From contig JAYQWA010000003.1 in NCBI GenBank assembly GCA_038148755.1, forward strand, positions 130,843-194,842: a DNA stretch of 64,000 bases, in the 5' to 3' direction. The stretch comes from UBA5109 sp038148755 (GTDB lineage Bacteria; Pseudomonadota; Gammaproteobacteria; Pseudomonadales; Pseudohongiellaceae). The notes beneath the pieces are model-generated. The model saw only the letters and a program-made list of their open reading frames with translations, was not told where the DNA came from and made no database searches. The position numbers were made by a program, and so were the translations under genes. This document shows, piece by piece, positions 57,298 to 64,000 of this stretch (the first letter of the stretch is position 1; every line of letters starts with the position of its first letter).

Positions 57298-58068
57298 ATG
57301 CACAATAAAAAACGCAAAAATCTGGTCGTAGCAAACTGGAAAATGCATGGGTGTAAAGCCGAAGTAACGCAGCTTCTGAATGCTATAAAAGCTGGAATTA
57401 AAGTATCAGCTAATACAAAAGCCAGCAATGTCGTTATCTGTCCGCCCAGCCTTTTTTTGGGGCAGGTACAACAGGAACTTGAAGGGTCAGATATCGCCAT
57501 TGGTGCGCAAAATGCCTATCCACAAGATGCAGGGGCGTTTACTGGCGAGATAGCATTTTCCATGCTGCCGGAGTTTGCCTGTTCCTATGTCATTATCGGG
57601 CACTCGGAACGCAGGGAAATTTTTGCAGAAACAGATAAATTTGTTGCTGAGAAATTTATAGAGGCCCAGGCACAGGGATTAACACCAATACTTTGTGTTG
57701 GTGAGACGCAAAAGCAAAGAGAAAATGGCCTGACTGAATCAATCGTTTTGAATCAATTACAGGCGGTTATCAGTGAGGCAGGTATCGCCTCATTTGCAAA
57801 AGCGGTTATTGCTTATGAGCCGATTTGGGCAATAGGAACTGGATTGACAGCTAGCCAGGAGCAGGCGCAGGAGGTGCATGCAGCCATACGATCTTTTTTG
57901 GCTGGACTGGATCAAACTGTAGCCGGGGATATTTCTATTCTCTATGGTGGTAGTGTTAAAGCGGATAACGCCAGGGAATTGTTTGCACAAACGGATATTG
58001 ATGGTGGGCTGGTTGGTGGCGCTTCGCTGAAAGCAGAAGAATTTTTAACTATCTGCTCGGTTGCCTGA
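57298..58068 (+). CDS. tpiA: Triose-phosphate isomerase TpiA
   Basis: A 256-residue glycolytic enzyme. The catalytic Lys is in VVANWKMHG, His in IIGHSERRE, Glu in AYEPIWAIGTG, and the phosphate sites are in ILYGGSVKADNA and GGLVGGASL. The start ATG 57298 follows the family N-terminus (NKKRKNLVVANWKM); an in-frame GTG at 57280 is possible. secG is 31 bases downstream, as in many gammaproteobacteria. Confidence 0.96.
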   Translation: MHNKKRKNLVVANWKMHGCKAEVTQLLNAIKAGIKVSANTKASNVVICPPSLFLGQVQQELEGSDIAIGAQNAYPQDAGAFTGEIAFSMLPEFACSYVIIGHSERREIFAETDKFVAEKFIEAQAQGLTPILCVGETQKQRENGLTESIVLNQLQAVISEAGIASFAKAVIAYEPIWAIGTGLTASQEQAQEVHAAIRSFLAGLDQTVAGDISILYGGSVKADNARELFAQTDIDGGLVGGASLKAEEFLTICSVA

Positions 58069-58099
58069 CCGGGTTGATGTGGAATAAACAGGAAAAACT

Positions 58100-58480
58100 A
58101 TGGAATCCATAATTATTATTGTACATGTACTGGCGGCGATTGCAGTGACAGCGCTGGTTTTATTACAGCAAGGTAAGGGAGCTGAAATGGGTGCCTCTTT
58201 TGGTAGTGGAGCATCCCAGACTCTGTTTGGTTCTTCCGGCAGTGGCAATGTGCTGACGAAATTTACAACCATTTTTGCAACTGTTTTTTTTATTACCAGT
58301 CTTAGCCTGGCTGTTATTGCAAGACAAGCTGCTGATTTAAGTGTGCTAGGTGGTGATTTGATTAATGATCTTGACCAGGTGAACGCTGTAATTGTCAATG
58401 AACCGGAAGTAGAAGCAGTTGAATCTGAAGATATTCCAGTTGTTGAGACAGGTAGCGACATCCCTGTTGCGCCAGAATAA
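58100..58480 (+). CDS. secG: Preprotein translocase subunit SecG
   Basis: A 126-residue membrane protein of the SecYEG translocon. Two helices are seen (IIIIVHVLAAIAVTALVLLQ and FTTIFATVFFITSLSLAVIA), joined by the family loop GKGAEMGASFGSGASQTLFG. The C-terminal tail is acidic (VEAVESEDIPVVETG), longer than in E. coli. No terminator separates it from the tRNAs that follow, so they are probably co-transcribed. Confidence 0.96.
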   Translation: MESIIIIVHVLAAIAVTALVLLQQGKGAEMGASFGSGASQTLFGSSGSGNVLTKFTTIFATVFFITSLSLAVIARQAADLSVLGGDLINDLDQVNAVIVNEPEVEAVESEDIPVVETGSDIPVAPE

Positions 58481-58482
58481 AA

Positions 58483-58560
58483 GCCGAAGTGGTGGAATTG
58501 GTAGATGACGTGCATGCTTGCACTAATGCCGTGTAACGGCCAGCGTAGCGTGTCTTCAGA
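58483..58560 (+). pseudogene. Partial, degenerate tRNA-Leu copy
   Basis: The first 23 bases (58483-58505, starting GCCGAAGTGGTGG) are identical to the intact tRNA-Leu at 58607. After GGTAGA the sequence diverges and no anticodon arm, T-arm or CTTCGGC acceptor end is found. Two small hairpins occur instead (GTGCA/TGCAC and GCCG/CGGC). Near 58546-58555 the bases are the reverse complement of GACACGCTA in the intact tRNA. It is not expected to be functional. Confidence 0.7.
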
Positions 58561-58606
58561 CTTGATTAAAAAACTGAACTTTAAGTTCGAAATACATAGA
58601 TTAATT

Positions 58607-58692
58607 GCCGAAGTGGTGGAATTGGTAGACACGCTATCTTGAGGGGGTAGTGGCCCACGGCCGTGCCGGTTCAAGTCCGGCCTTCGGCACCA
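58607..58692 (+). tRNA. tRNA-Leu(GAG)
   Basis: An 86-base class II tRNA. Acceptor GCCGAAG pairs with CTTCGGC (58682-58688); the anticodon loop TTGAGGG in a CTATC/GGTAG stem gives anticodon GAG. A long variable arm (CCCACGGCCGTG region) and the T-arm CCGGTTCAAGTCCGG follow, and CCA is encoded. Its place after secG equals leuU of E. coli. Confidence 0.96.
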
Positions 58693-58792
58693 TACTAAAG
58701 TGATTGTAATTTAAACAGTCCTTGACCAGCAGAGGTCGGGTTCTTATAATAACCGCCCTCTAATATCCCGGTATTAAGGGATAAAAAAATCA

Positions 58793-58821
58793 GAGCTCGT
58801 AGTTTCAACCCTACGAGGCCA
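58793..58821 (+). pseudogene. T-arm fragment of a decayed tRNA-fMet copy
   Basis: GAGCTCGTAGTTTCAACCC followed by TACGAGGCCA resembles the 3' part of the pseudo-tRNA at 58842-58926 (T-arm CGTAGGTTCAATCCTACG and GAGGCCA). It is followed by a spacer ending in ATAGT and then the next copy, as between the other two copies. A weak hairpin (TATCCC 58764-58769 with GGGATA 58778-58783, then A residues) precedes it. Confidence 0.5.
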
Positions 58822-58841
58822 AAAAGAATTAAAAAAATAGT

Positions 58842-58926
58842 TGCGGGGTGGAGCAGTCTGGCAGAAGTCGTCGGGCTCCCTATCCCAAAAGAGGCCGAAG
58901 GTCGTAGGTTCAATCCTACGAGGCCA
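58842..58926 (+). pseudogene. Degenerate tRNA-fMet copy
   Basis: The first 23 bases (TGCGGGGTGGAGCAGTCTGG...) equal those of the intact tRNA at 58949. The anticodon region CTCATAACCCG is replaced by a longer stretch (CTCCCTATCCCAAAAGAGG), and the 3' end is ACGAGGCCA instead of the CCCCGC acceptor strand with ACCA. The T-arm remains. It should not fold into a working tRNA. Confidence 0.75.
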
Positions 58927-58948
58927 TGTAAAGAAGTCTAAGAATAGT

Positions 58949-59025
<77 letters not shown>

Positions 59026-59028
59026 ATT

Positions 59029-59058
59029 AAAAGCCAAGCTTCTATGCTTGGCTTTTTT
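59029..59058 (+). terminator. Terminator after tRNA-fMet
   Basis: AAAAGCCAAGC (59029-59039), loop TTCTAT, GCTTGGCTTTTTT (59046-59058). It ends the secG-tRNA transcript. Confidence 0.9.
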
Positions 59059-59120
59059 ATAGCTGATATTTTTGACATTGATGACAGGGTAAAATCGGGT
59101 TACAATCCGCGCCCTGAGCA

Positions 59121-59144
59121 AAAAGCCCCTTTTAGGGGCTTTTT
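59121..59144 (+). terminator. Second terminator before rimP
   Basis: AAAA GCCCC (59121-59129), loop of five, GGGGC (59135-59139), five T. It is a second stop or an attenuator about 100 bases before rimP. Confidence 0.8.
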
Positions 59145-59241
59145 ATTAGGCCTGTTAAGTGATTGTTTGAAGTGTTGGTAGATAGAATGTTGGAAGTGGG
59201 CCTTGTGCCCATTTTTTATTTCTGTTTCAGGTGAATAGGTG

Positions 59242-59700
59242 ATGGTCAGCAATAGAGTCTCAGTGTTGACTGAGTTGATAGAACCGGTGATAAAAGCTAT
59301 GGGGTATCAACTCTGGGGAATCGAATATCTGGGACAGGGAAAGCACAGCGTATTACGGGTATATCTGGACAAAGCAGGTGGCGTAAATATTGAGGATTGT
59401 GCACTGGCTAGCAGACAGATCAGCAGTTTGCTTGATGTGGAAGACCCGATAAAGAGTGAATACACTCTGGAAGTATCTTCCCCAGGTCTGGACAGAATGT
59501 TGTTTAGCCTGGAGCAGTTTCAGGAGTACGCCGGTTACCATGCCAAGATCAGGTTAACTGAATCGTTTGAAGGACAGAGAAATTTTACGGGCCAGATAAA
59601 AACAGTAGAAAACAATGAAGTTGTTTTAATCATAGGTGATGAAGAACTGACATTGCCATATGAATTAATTGAAAAAGCGAATTTGATTTCGCAAGTATGA
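59242..59700 (+). CDS. rimP: Ribosome maturation factor RimP
   Basis: A 152-residue factor for 30S subunit assembly. It has LTELIEPVIKAMGYQLWGIEY, LRVYLDKAGGVNIEDCA, SRQISSLLDVEDPI, and YTLEVSSPGLDRMLF, the RimP signature. ATG 59242 has AGGTG about 8 bases upstream and is preferred to GTG 59239. nusA starts 13 bases after the stop, the canonical rimP-nusA-infB operon. Confidence 0.97.
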   Translation: MVSNRVSVLTELIEPVIKAMGYQLWGIEYLGQGKHSVLRVYLDKAGGVNIEDCALASRQISSLLDVEDPIKSEYTLEVSSPGLDRMLFSLEQFQEYAGYHAKIRLTESFEGQRNFTGQIKTVENNEVVLIIGDEELTLPYELIEKANLISQV

Positions 59701-59713
59701 AGGTAGCAAGATC

Positions 59714-61207
59714 ATGATAAACAAAGAAATCTTAATGGTGGCAGATGCCGTTTCTAATGAAAAAGGCGTATCAAGGGAAGTTATTTTTTCTGCTATTGAG
59801 GCAGCGTTGGCTACTGCTACTAAGAAACGCTATGTTGATGAAGAAGCGGAATGCGAAGTTATTATCGACCGTGAAAGTGGTGATTATGAAACTTTTCGGG
59901 TCTGGAAAGTTGTGCCGGATGATGAATTAGCACTATTGGGTTCAGAATTTACTCTGGAAGAAGCGCATGAAAAAGATCCCAATCTGGTTGCCGGTGATAT
60001 CTGGAGAGAGAAAGTAGAAAACGTTGAATTCGGGCGTATTGCTGCGCAAACAGCCAAGCAGGTTATTGTGCAAAAAGTCCGTGAGGCAGAACGGGAAATT
60101 GTTGTTGGTGAATACGCCGACAAAGTTGGCGAACTGGTTACCGGAACTGTTAAGAAAGTTACCCGCGATAATGTCATTGTTGATCTGGGAAATAACGCTG
60201 AAGGATTATTGCCGAGAGAGAACTTAATCCCGCGTGAAACTTTCAGAATCAATGATCGTCTACGCGCCTTACTGGTAGAAGTCAGAGAAGAAGTTCGAGG
60301 ACCGCAATTGCTGTTAAGCAGAACAGCTCCAGAAATGCTGACGGAATTATTCAAAATTGAAGTGCCAGAGATATCTGAAGAAATTATTGAAATCAAGGCA
60401 GCAGCACGGGATCCAGGTTCACGCGCCAAGTTGTCGGTAAAAACCAATGACGGTCGTATTGACCCTGTTGGTGCCTGTGTCGGTATGCGCGGGTCACGCG
60501 TTCAGGTAGTTTCAAATGAATTAGCCAATGAGCGAATCGACATCATCCTGTGGGATGAAAATCCAGCACAAATGGTCATCAATGCAATGGCCCCGGCTCA
60601 GATTGCTTCTATCGTAGTAGATGAAGAAACACATACCATGGATGTTGCGGTAGCCGAAGATAACCTTGCCCAGGCTATTGGACGCAATGGCCAAAATGTC
60701 AGACTTTCCAGTGAGCTGACTGGCTGGACTATCAATGTGATGAGTGAAGAACAGGCGGTTGAAAAACAGCAAGAAGAGTCTGCCGGTACCGTTGCCATCT
60801 TTATGGAAGCACTGGATGTTGATGAAGATGTCGCAGAAATTCTTGTCCAGGAAGGTTTTGCCAGCCTGGAGGAAATTGCTTATGTTCCTCTGGAAGAAAT
60901 TGCAGAGATTCAGGATTTTGACGAAGAAATTGCGGATGAATTAAGAGCACGTGCCAAAGATGCTCTACTGACCAGGGCGATTGCTTCTGAAGAAGAATTA
61001 AGCAGTGCCGGGATAAAAGATGATTTGTTGAATATGGAAGGCATGAATAACGAGCTTGCCATGAGACTTGCCAAAATAGATGTGAAGTCTATGGAAGATT
61101 TGGCGGAACTGTCTATTGATGAATTGATGGAAATAGATGGCATGGATGAAGAATGTGCGGGTAAATTGATTATGACTGCTCGCGAGCCCTGGTTTGCGGA
61201 AGATTAA
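59714..61207 (+). CDS. nusA: Transcription termination/antitermination factor NusA
   Basis: A 497-residue factor binding RNA polymerase. Domains in order: N-terminal domain (KEILMVADAVSNEKGVSREV), S1 (GELVTGTVKKVTRDNVIVDL), KH1-KH2 (DPVGACVGMRGSRVQVV and AIGRNGQNVRLSSELTGW), then two acidic repeats (about 360-430 and 435-495) of the gammaproteobacterial type. Length matches E. coli NusA (495). infB starts 42 bases later. Confidence 0.98.
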   Translation: MINKEILMVADAVSNEKGVSREVIFSAIEAALATATKKRYVDEEAECEVIIDRESGDYETFRVWKVVPDDELALLGSEFTLEEAHEKDPNLVAGDIWREKVENVEFGRIAAQTAKQVIVQKVREAEREIVVGEYADKVGELVTGTVKKVTRDNVIVDLGNNAEGLLPRENLIPRETFRINDRLRALLVEVREEVRGPQLLLSRTAPEMLTELFKIEVPEISEEIIEIKAAARDPGSRAKLSVKTNDGRIDPVGACVGMRGSRVQVVSNELANERIDIILWDENPAQMVINAMAPAQIASIVVDEETHTMDVAVAEDNLAQAIGRNGQNVRLSSELTGWTINVMSEEQAVEKQQEESAGTVAIFMEALDVDEDVAEILVQEGFASLEEIAYVPLEEIAEIQDFDEEIADELRARAKDALLTRAIASEEELSSAGIKDDLLNMEGMNNELAMRLAKIDVKSMEDLAELSIDELMEIDGMDEECAGKLIMTAREPWFAED

Positions 61208-61249
61208 ACCCAGGCAATCGATAGAAGATTGAAGTGACTGAGGACATAG

Positions 61250-63760
61250 ATGGCTGATTTAACCATAGCTGAGCTGGCCAAATTGGTTGGTGTACAAGAA
61301 GAACGTTTACTTGAACAGATCAAGGAAGCGGGTTTGCCTCAAACAAAAGCGAGCGATTCTCTTTCCAATGAGGAAAGAAGTAAATTATTAATGTCGCTTA
61401 AAGGTAAACATGGGGATGACAGTACTGCCGAAGCCAGCCCTAAACGTATTACCTTGAAACGTAAAACCATTGGCACCTTGAAATCTTCTGATAACCAGGG
61501 GCGCAGCAAATCAGTTAATGTTGAAGTAAGAAAAAAACGTACTTACGTTAAACGTAGTGTAGAAGAAGCTCAGGAAGCGCAGCTAGAAGCTGAGAAAGCG
61601 CGTTTGGCTGAAGAAAAAGCCCGTAAAGAAAAGGAAGCTCTAGAGGCAGCCAGCAAAAAAGAACAGGAAGCAAAAGAACAGGCTAAATCTCCTGCAACAG
61701 CGGCTAAGGTTGCTACTGCTGCGCCGACTCCAGAAGAAGTGCCTCTAGAAAGTAAACCTGAAAGAAGAGACTTTAAAAAAGGTACTCTGAAAAAAGATAG
61801 CTTCCGTAATGGGGCAGATGAAGAAAATGACAAGAAAGGGCATGCAAGACGCAAGGCTCATGTCGAAGACAGAAAATATAACAAGATTCGTCCTACGGAT
61901 GACTTTATTCTGGATGGTGAAGAAGATATTGGTGAAGGACGTCGCCGTTCACGTAAGTTAAGCCAAGGACATAAAGAGCATAAATTCGAAAAGCCAACAG
62001 AATTTATCTCCAGAGAAATTGAAATTCCAGAAGCGATAAGCGTTTCTGACCTGGCTCAGCGTATGTCAGTTAAAGGTGCTGAATTAGTTAAAGCGCTGAT
62101 GAATATGGGTGTCATGGCAACGATTAATCTGGTATTGGATCAGGATACTTCGATTCTGTTGGTTGAAGAAATGGGACATAAAGCCAAACCTATTTCTGAT
62201 GACAAGATTGAGGAAGATTTCGTTGAATCCGTAAACTATGAAGGTGAAGAATTACCTCGTGCTCCAGTTATTACGGTAATGGGACATGTCGATCATGGTA
62301 AAACCTCATTGTTGGATTACATCCGTAAGTCTTCAGTCACTGAAGGTGAGGCTGGTGGCATCACACAACACATAGGTGCATATCATGTTGAAACAGAGCA
62401 TGGCATGCTGACTTTTCTCGATACGCCAGGTCACGCAGCCTTCAGTGCAATGCGGTCCCGCGGAGCCCAGGCAACTGATATTGTGATTCTGGTTGTCGCA
62501 GCAGATGATGGTGTTAAGCCACAGACTGAAGAGGCTATTCAGCATGCGCAGGCTTCAGAAGTTCCGATTGTCGTTGCTATCAATAAAATTGATAAAGAAG
62601 GGGCTGACCCTGAAAAAGTTAAGAGTGAACTTTCTGCTAAAGGTTTAGCACCTGAGGACTGGGGTGGAGATACCCAGTTTGTAGAGGTGTCCGCTCATAC
62701 CGGAAAAGGTATTCCAGAATTACTGGAAGCAGCATTGTTACAGGCAGAAATTCTTGAGTTAAAAGCAATTGTTGACTGCCCGGCCAAAGGGGTAGTGATT
62801 GAGTCCAGCCTGGATAAAGGCCGTGGTTCGGTAGCGACTGTATTGGTTCAGAACGGCACATTGAAAACTTCAGATATTCTTCTGGTTGGTCATGAGTATG
62901 GTCGTGTCCGTGCCATGATTGATGAAAATGGTAAGCAGGTTAAATCAGCAGGTCCTTCTATTCCTGTTGAGATACTTGGCCTAAACGGAACACCTGAAGC
63001 AGGGGATGAATTCTTTGTAGTGGAAGATGAGAAAAAAGCCAAGGAAGTTGCAGAATTCAGACGTGAAAAATTCCGTGAAAATCAAATTGCCAAACAACAA
63101 ATTGCCAAGATGGAAGGTATGTTCGCCGCCATGGGTAAAGACGATGTGAAAGTTCTGAATATTGTCTTGAAAACTGATGTGAGAGGTTCACTGGAAGCGA
63201 TCACAGCTGCTTTAACAGCTTTGGGCAATGAAGAAGTCTCAGTCAATATTATCTCCTCCGGTGTCGGCGGTATTTCTGAAACTGATGCGCAACTGGCTCA
63301 AACATCCAATGCATCAATTATCGGCTTTAATGTGCGTGCAGATAAGGCAGCCAAAAACCTGGTTGAAAATGAAGGTCTGGAGCTGCGTTACTATAGCGTT
63401 ATTTATAACCTTATTGACGACGTTAAAGCTGTGCTTGGCGGTCTGCTGGCCCCTGATTTACAGGAAGAAATACTTGGAGTTGCCGAAGTGCGTGATATTT
63501 TCAATTCACCAAAATTTGGTTCCATAGCCGGCAGTATGGTGGTTGAAGGAACAGTTTATCGTAACAAGCCGATTCGGGTATTACGTGATGATGTCGTAAT
63601 ATATGAAGGTGAGCTTGAATCTCTACGCCGCTTTAAAGATGAAGCCAATGAAGTCCGTAATGGGATGGAATGTGGTATTGGGGTGAAGAATTATACGGAT
63701 GTTAAGGTTGGCGATAAGATTGAAGTATATGAAACAAAAGAAGTCGCAAGATCGCTATAA
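61250..63760 (+). CDS. infB: Translation initiation factor IF-2
   Basis: An 836-residue GTPase that places fMet-tRNA on the ribosome. The N-terminal part is Lys/Glu/Ala-rich (about residues 90-250) after an IF2-N domain (MADLTIAELAKLVGVQEERL). The G domain has GHVDHGKTSLLDYIR (G1), AGGITQHIGAYHV, FLDTPGHAAFSAMR (G3) and INKIDK (G4). C-terminal domains close with MECGIGVKNYTDVKVGD. The usual next gene rbfA is not directly downstream within the window; a hairpin repeat follows. Confidence 0.98.
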   Translation: MADLTIAELAKLVGVQEERLLEQIKEAGLPQTKASDSLSNEERSKLLMSLKGKHGDDSTAEASPKRITLKRKTIGTLKSSDNQGRSKSVNVEVRKKRTYVKRSVEEAQEAQLEAEKARLAEEKARKEKEALEAASKKEQEAKEQAKSPATAAKVATAAPTPEEVPLESKPERRDFKKGTLKKDSFRNGADEENDKKGHARRKAHVEDRKYNKIRPTDDFILDGEEDIGEGRRRSRKLSQGHKEHKFEKPTEFISREIEIPEAISVSDLAQRMSVKGAELVKALMNMGVMATINLVLDQDTSILLVEEMGHKAKPISDDKIEEDFVESVNYEGEELPRAPVITVMGHVDHGKTSLLDYIRKSSVTEGEAGGITQHIGAYHVETEHGMLTFLDTPGHAAFSAMRSRGAQATDIVILVVAADDGVKPQTEEAIQHAQASEVPIVVAINKIDKEGADPEKVKSELSAKGLAPEDWGGDTQFVEVSAHTGKGIPELLEAALLQAEILELKAIVDCPAKGVVIESSLDKGRGSVATVLVQNGTLKTSDILLVGHEYGRVRAMIDENGKQVKSAGPSIPVEILGLNGTPEAGDEFFVVEDEKKAKEVAEFRREKFRENQIAKQQIAKMEGMFAAMGKDDVKVLNIVLKTDVRGSLEAITAALTALGNEEVSVNIISSGVGGISETDAQLAQTSNASIIGFNVRADKAAKNLVENEGLELRYYSVIYNLIDDVKAVLGGLLAPDLQEEILGVAEVRDIFNSPKFGSIAGSMVVEGTVYRNKPIRVLRDDVVIYEGELESLRRFKDEANEVRNGMECGIGVKNYTDVKVGDKIEVYETKEVARSL

Positions 63761-63761
63761 A

Positions 63762-63880
63762 GCTATTGCGCTCGTTCATACTTTGTTGAAAACTAAATTT
63801 AACTCAGTCATTTAGCAGTCTCGTAAACTCCTTCATTAAATTTAGTTTTCGCCTTGTCTGAACTGCGCTCATGACGCTTT
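63762..63880 (+). repeat. 3'-UTR hairpin repeat, copy 4 (after infB)
   Basis: It starts one base after the infB stop with GCTATTGCGCT. A 15-bp perfect inverted repeat (GAAAACTAAATTTAA 63788-63802 with TTAAATTTAGTTTTC 63836-63850) encloses the loop GTCATTTAGCAG...GTAAACTCC, and the flank CGCCTTG...TGCGCTCA follows. The remaining bases to 64000 hold no supported gene; an ATG at 63984 runs off the window after a few codons. Confidence 0.65.
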
Positions 63881-64000
63881 TATAGATTGATTATTAGGTT
63901 AGTATTTGATCTGCTCTCAAGAAACTGATGGGTAGAGCTATTAATATCAAATAAGCTAGTAACGCTTCTTAAAGTTTGTCTAAATGGCACTCAAAAAGCT

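Noticed and set aside
63984..64000. ATG at the right edge as the start of rbfA
   Set aside because: Only five codons (MALKK) are in the window and they do not match the usual RbfA start; no ribosome site is visible.

Overview
The window looks like a chromosomal segment of a marine-type gammaproteobacterium of moderate GC (roughly mid-40s percent by eye). The right half follows the classic gammaproteobacterial order: recN, grpE, dnaK, dnaJ, (insert), dapB, (insert), carA, carB, greA, yhbY/rlmE, ftsH, folP, glmM, tpiA, secG, tRNA-Leu(GAG), tRNA-fMet, rimP, nusA, infB. The middle carries the equally conserved ssrA (tmRNA), smpB, ratA, rnfH, bamE, fur group. No phage or transposase gene is visible. 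All calls are from reading the sequence; no database search was run.

Region by region. 1-5.1 kb: the start of a Tat-exported protein runs off the left edge. Then come a one-domain MetE-like protein, a Tat-exported FMN 2-hydroxyacid oxidase, a sugar-porter MFS transporter and glucokinase, all on the plus strand. 5.1-10.0 kb: a three-gene secreted cassette on the minus strand (X2, metallo-beta-lactamase fold, X1) lies back to back with a Tat amidohydrolase and a DUF6152-like protein. 10.0-14.4 kb: a candidate small RNA, a DUF1499 protein, a broken blc lipocalin, an overlapping SDR/FAD/DUF3429 operon and a DUF2256 protein. 14.8-19.8 kb: a second copy of the X2-MBL-X1 cassette, more AT-rich by eye, preceded by a large protein with one haem motif and a propeller-like region. 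This copy ends at a decayed hsdM fragment that touches the 3' end of ssrA, the kind of site where islands insert.

20.5-34 kb: tmRNA and SmpB (ribosome rescue), a secreted caspase-like protease with beta-sandwich repeats and an EF-hand-like loop, an SNF-family symporter, ratA-rnfH, bamE, fur, a hicAB toxin-antitoxin pair, recN, and grpE-dnaK-dnaJ with two good sigma-32 promoters. 34-46 kb: accessory genes inserted in the core order. These are DacB, a DUF1080 lipoprotein and a copper amine oxidase lipoprotein before dapB. After dapB comes a sulfur-related group (YeeE/YedE transporter, a frameshifted ORF, UDG, cystine transporter TcyP, sulfurtransferase SseA), then an EamA exporter. 46-64 kb is housekeeping, except for decayed tRNA copies just upstream of the two intact tRNAs.

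The most interesting items are: (i) the duplicated X2-MBL-X1 secreted cassette, in which one MBL copy has lost its HxHxDH zinc motif and all four flanking proteins share a C-terminal signature; (ii) a family of about 100-bp hairpin elements placed directly after the stop codons of fur, grpE, dnaJ and infB, with a conserved loop but different stem sequences; (iii) the ssrA-linked island remnant; (iv) pseudo-tRNAs in the secG-rimP interval; and (v) three genes each broken by a single-base homopolymer change, which may be real decay or sequencing error.
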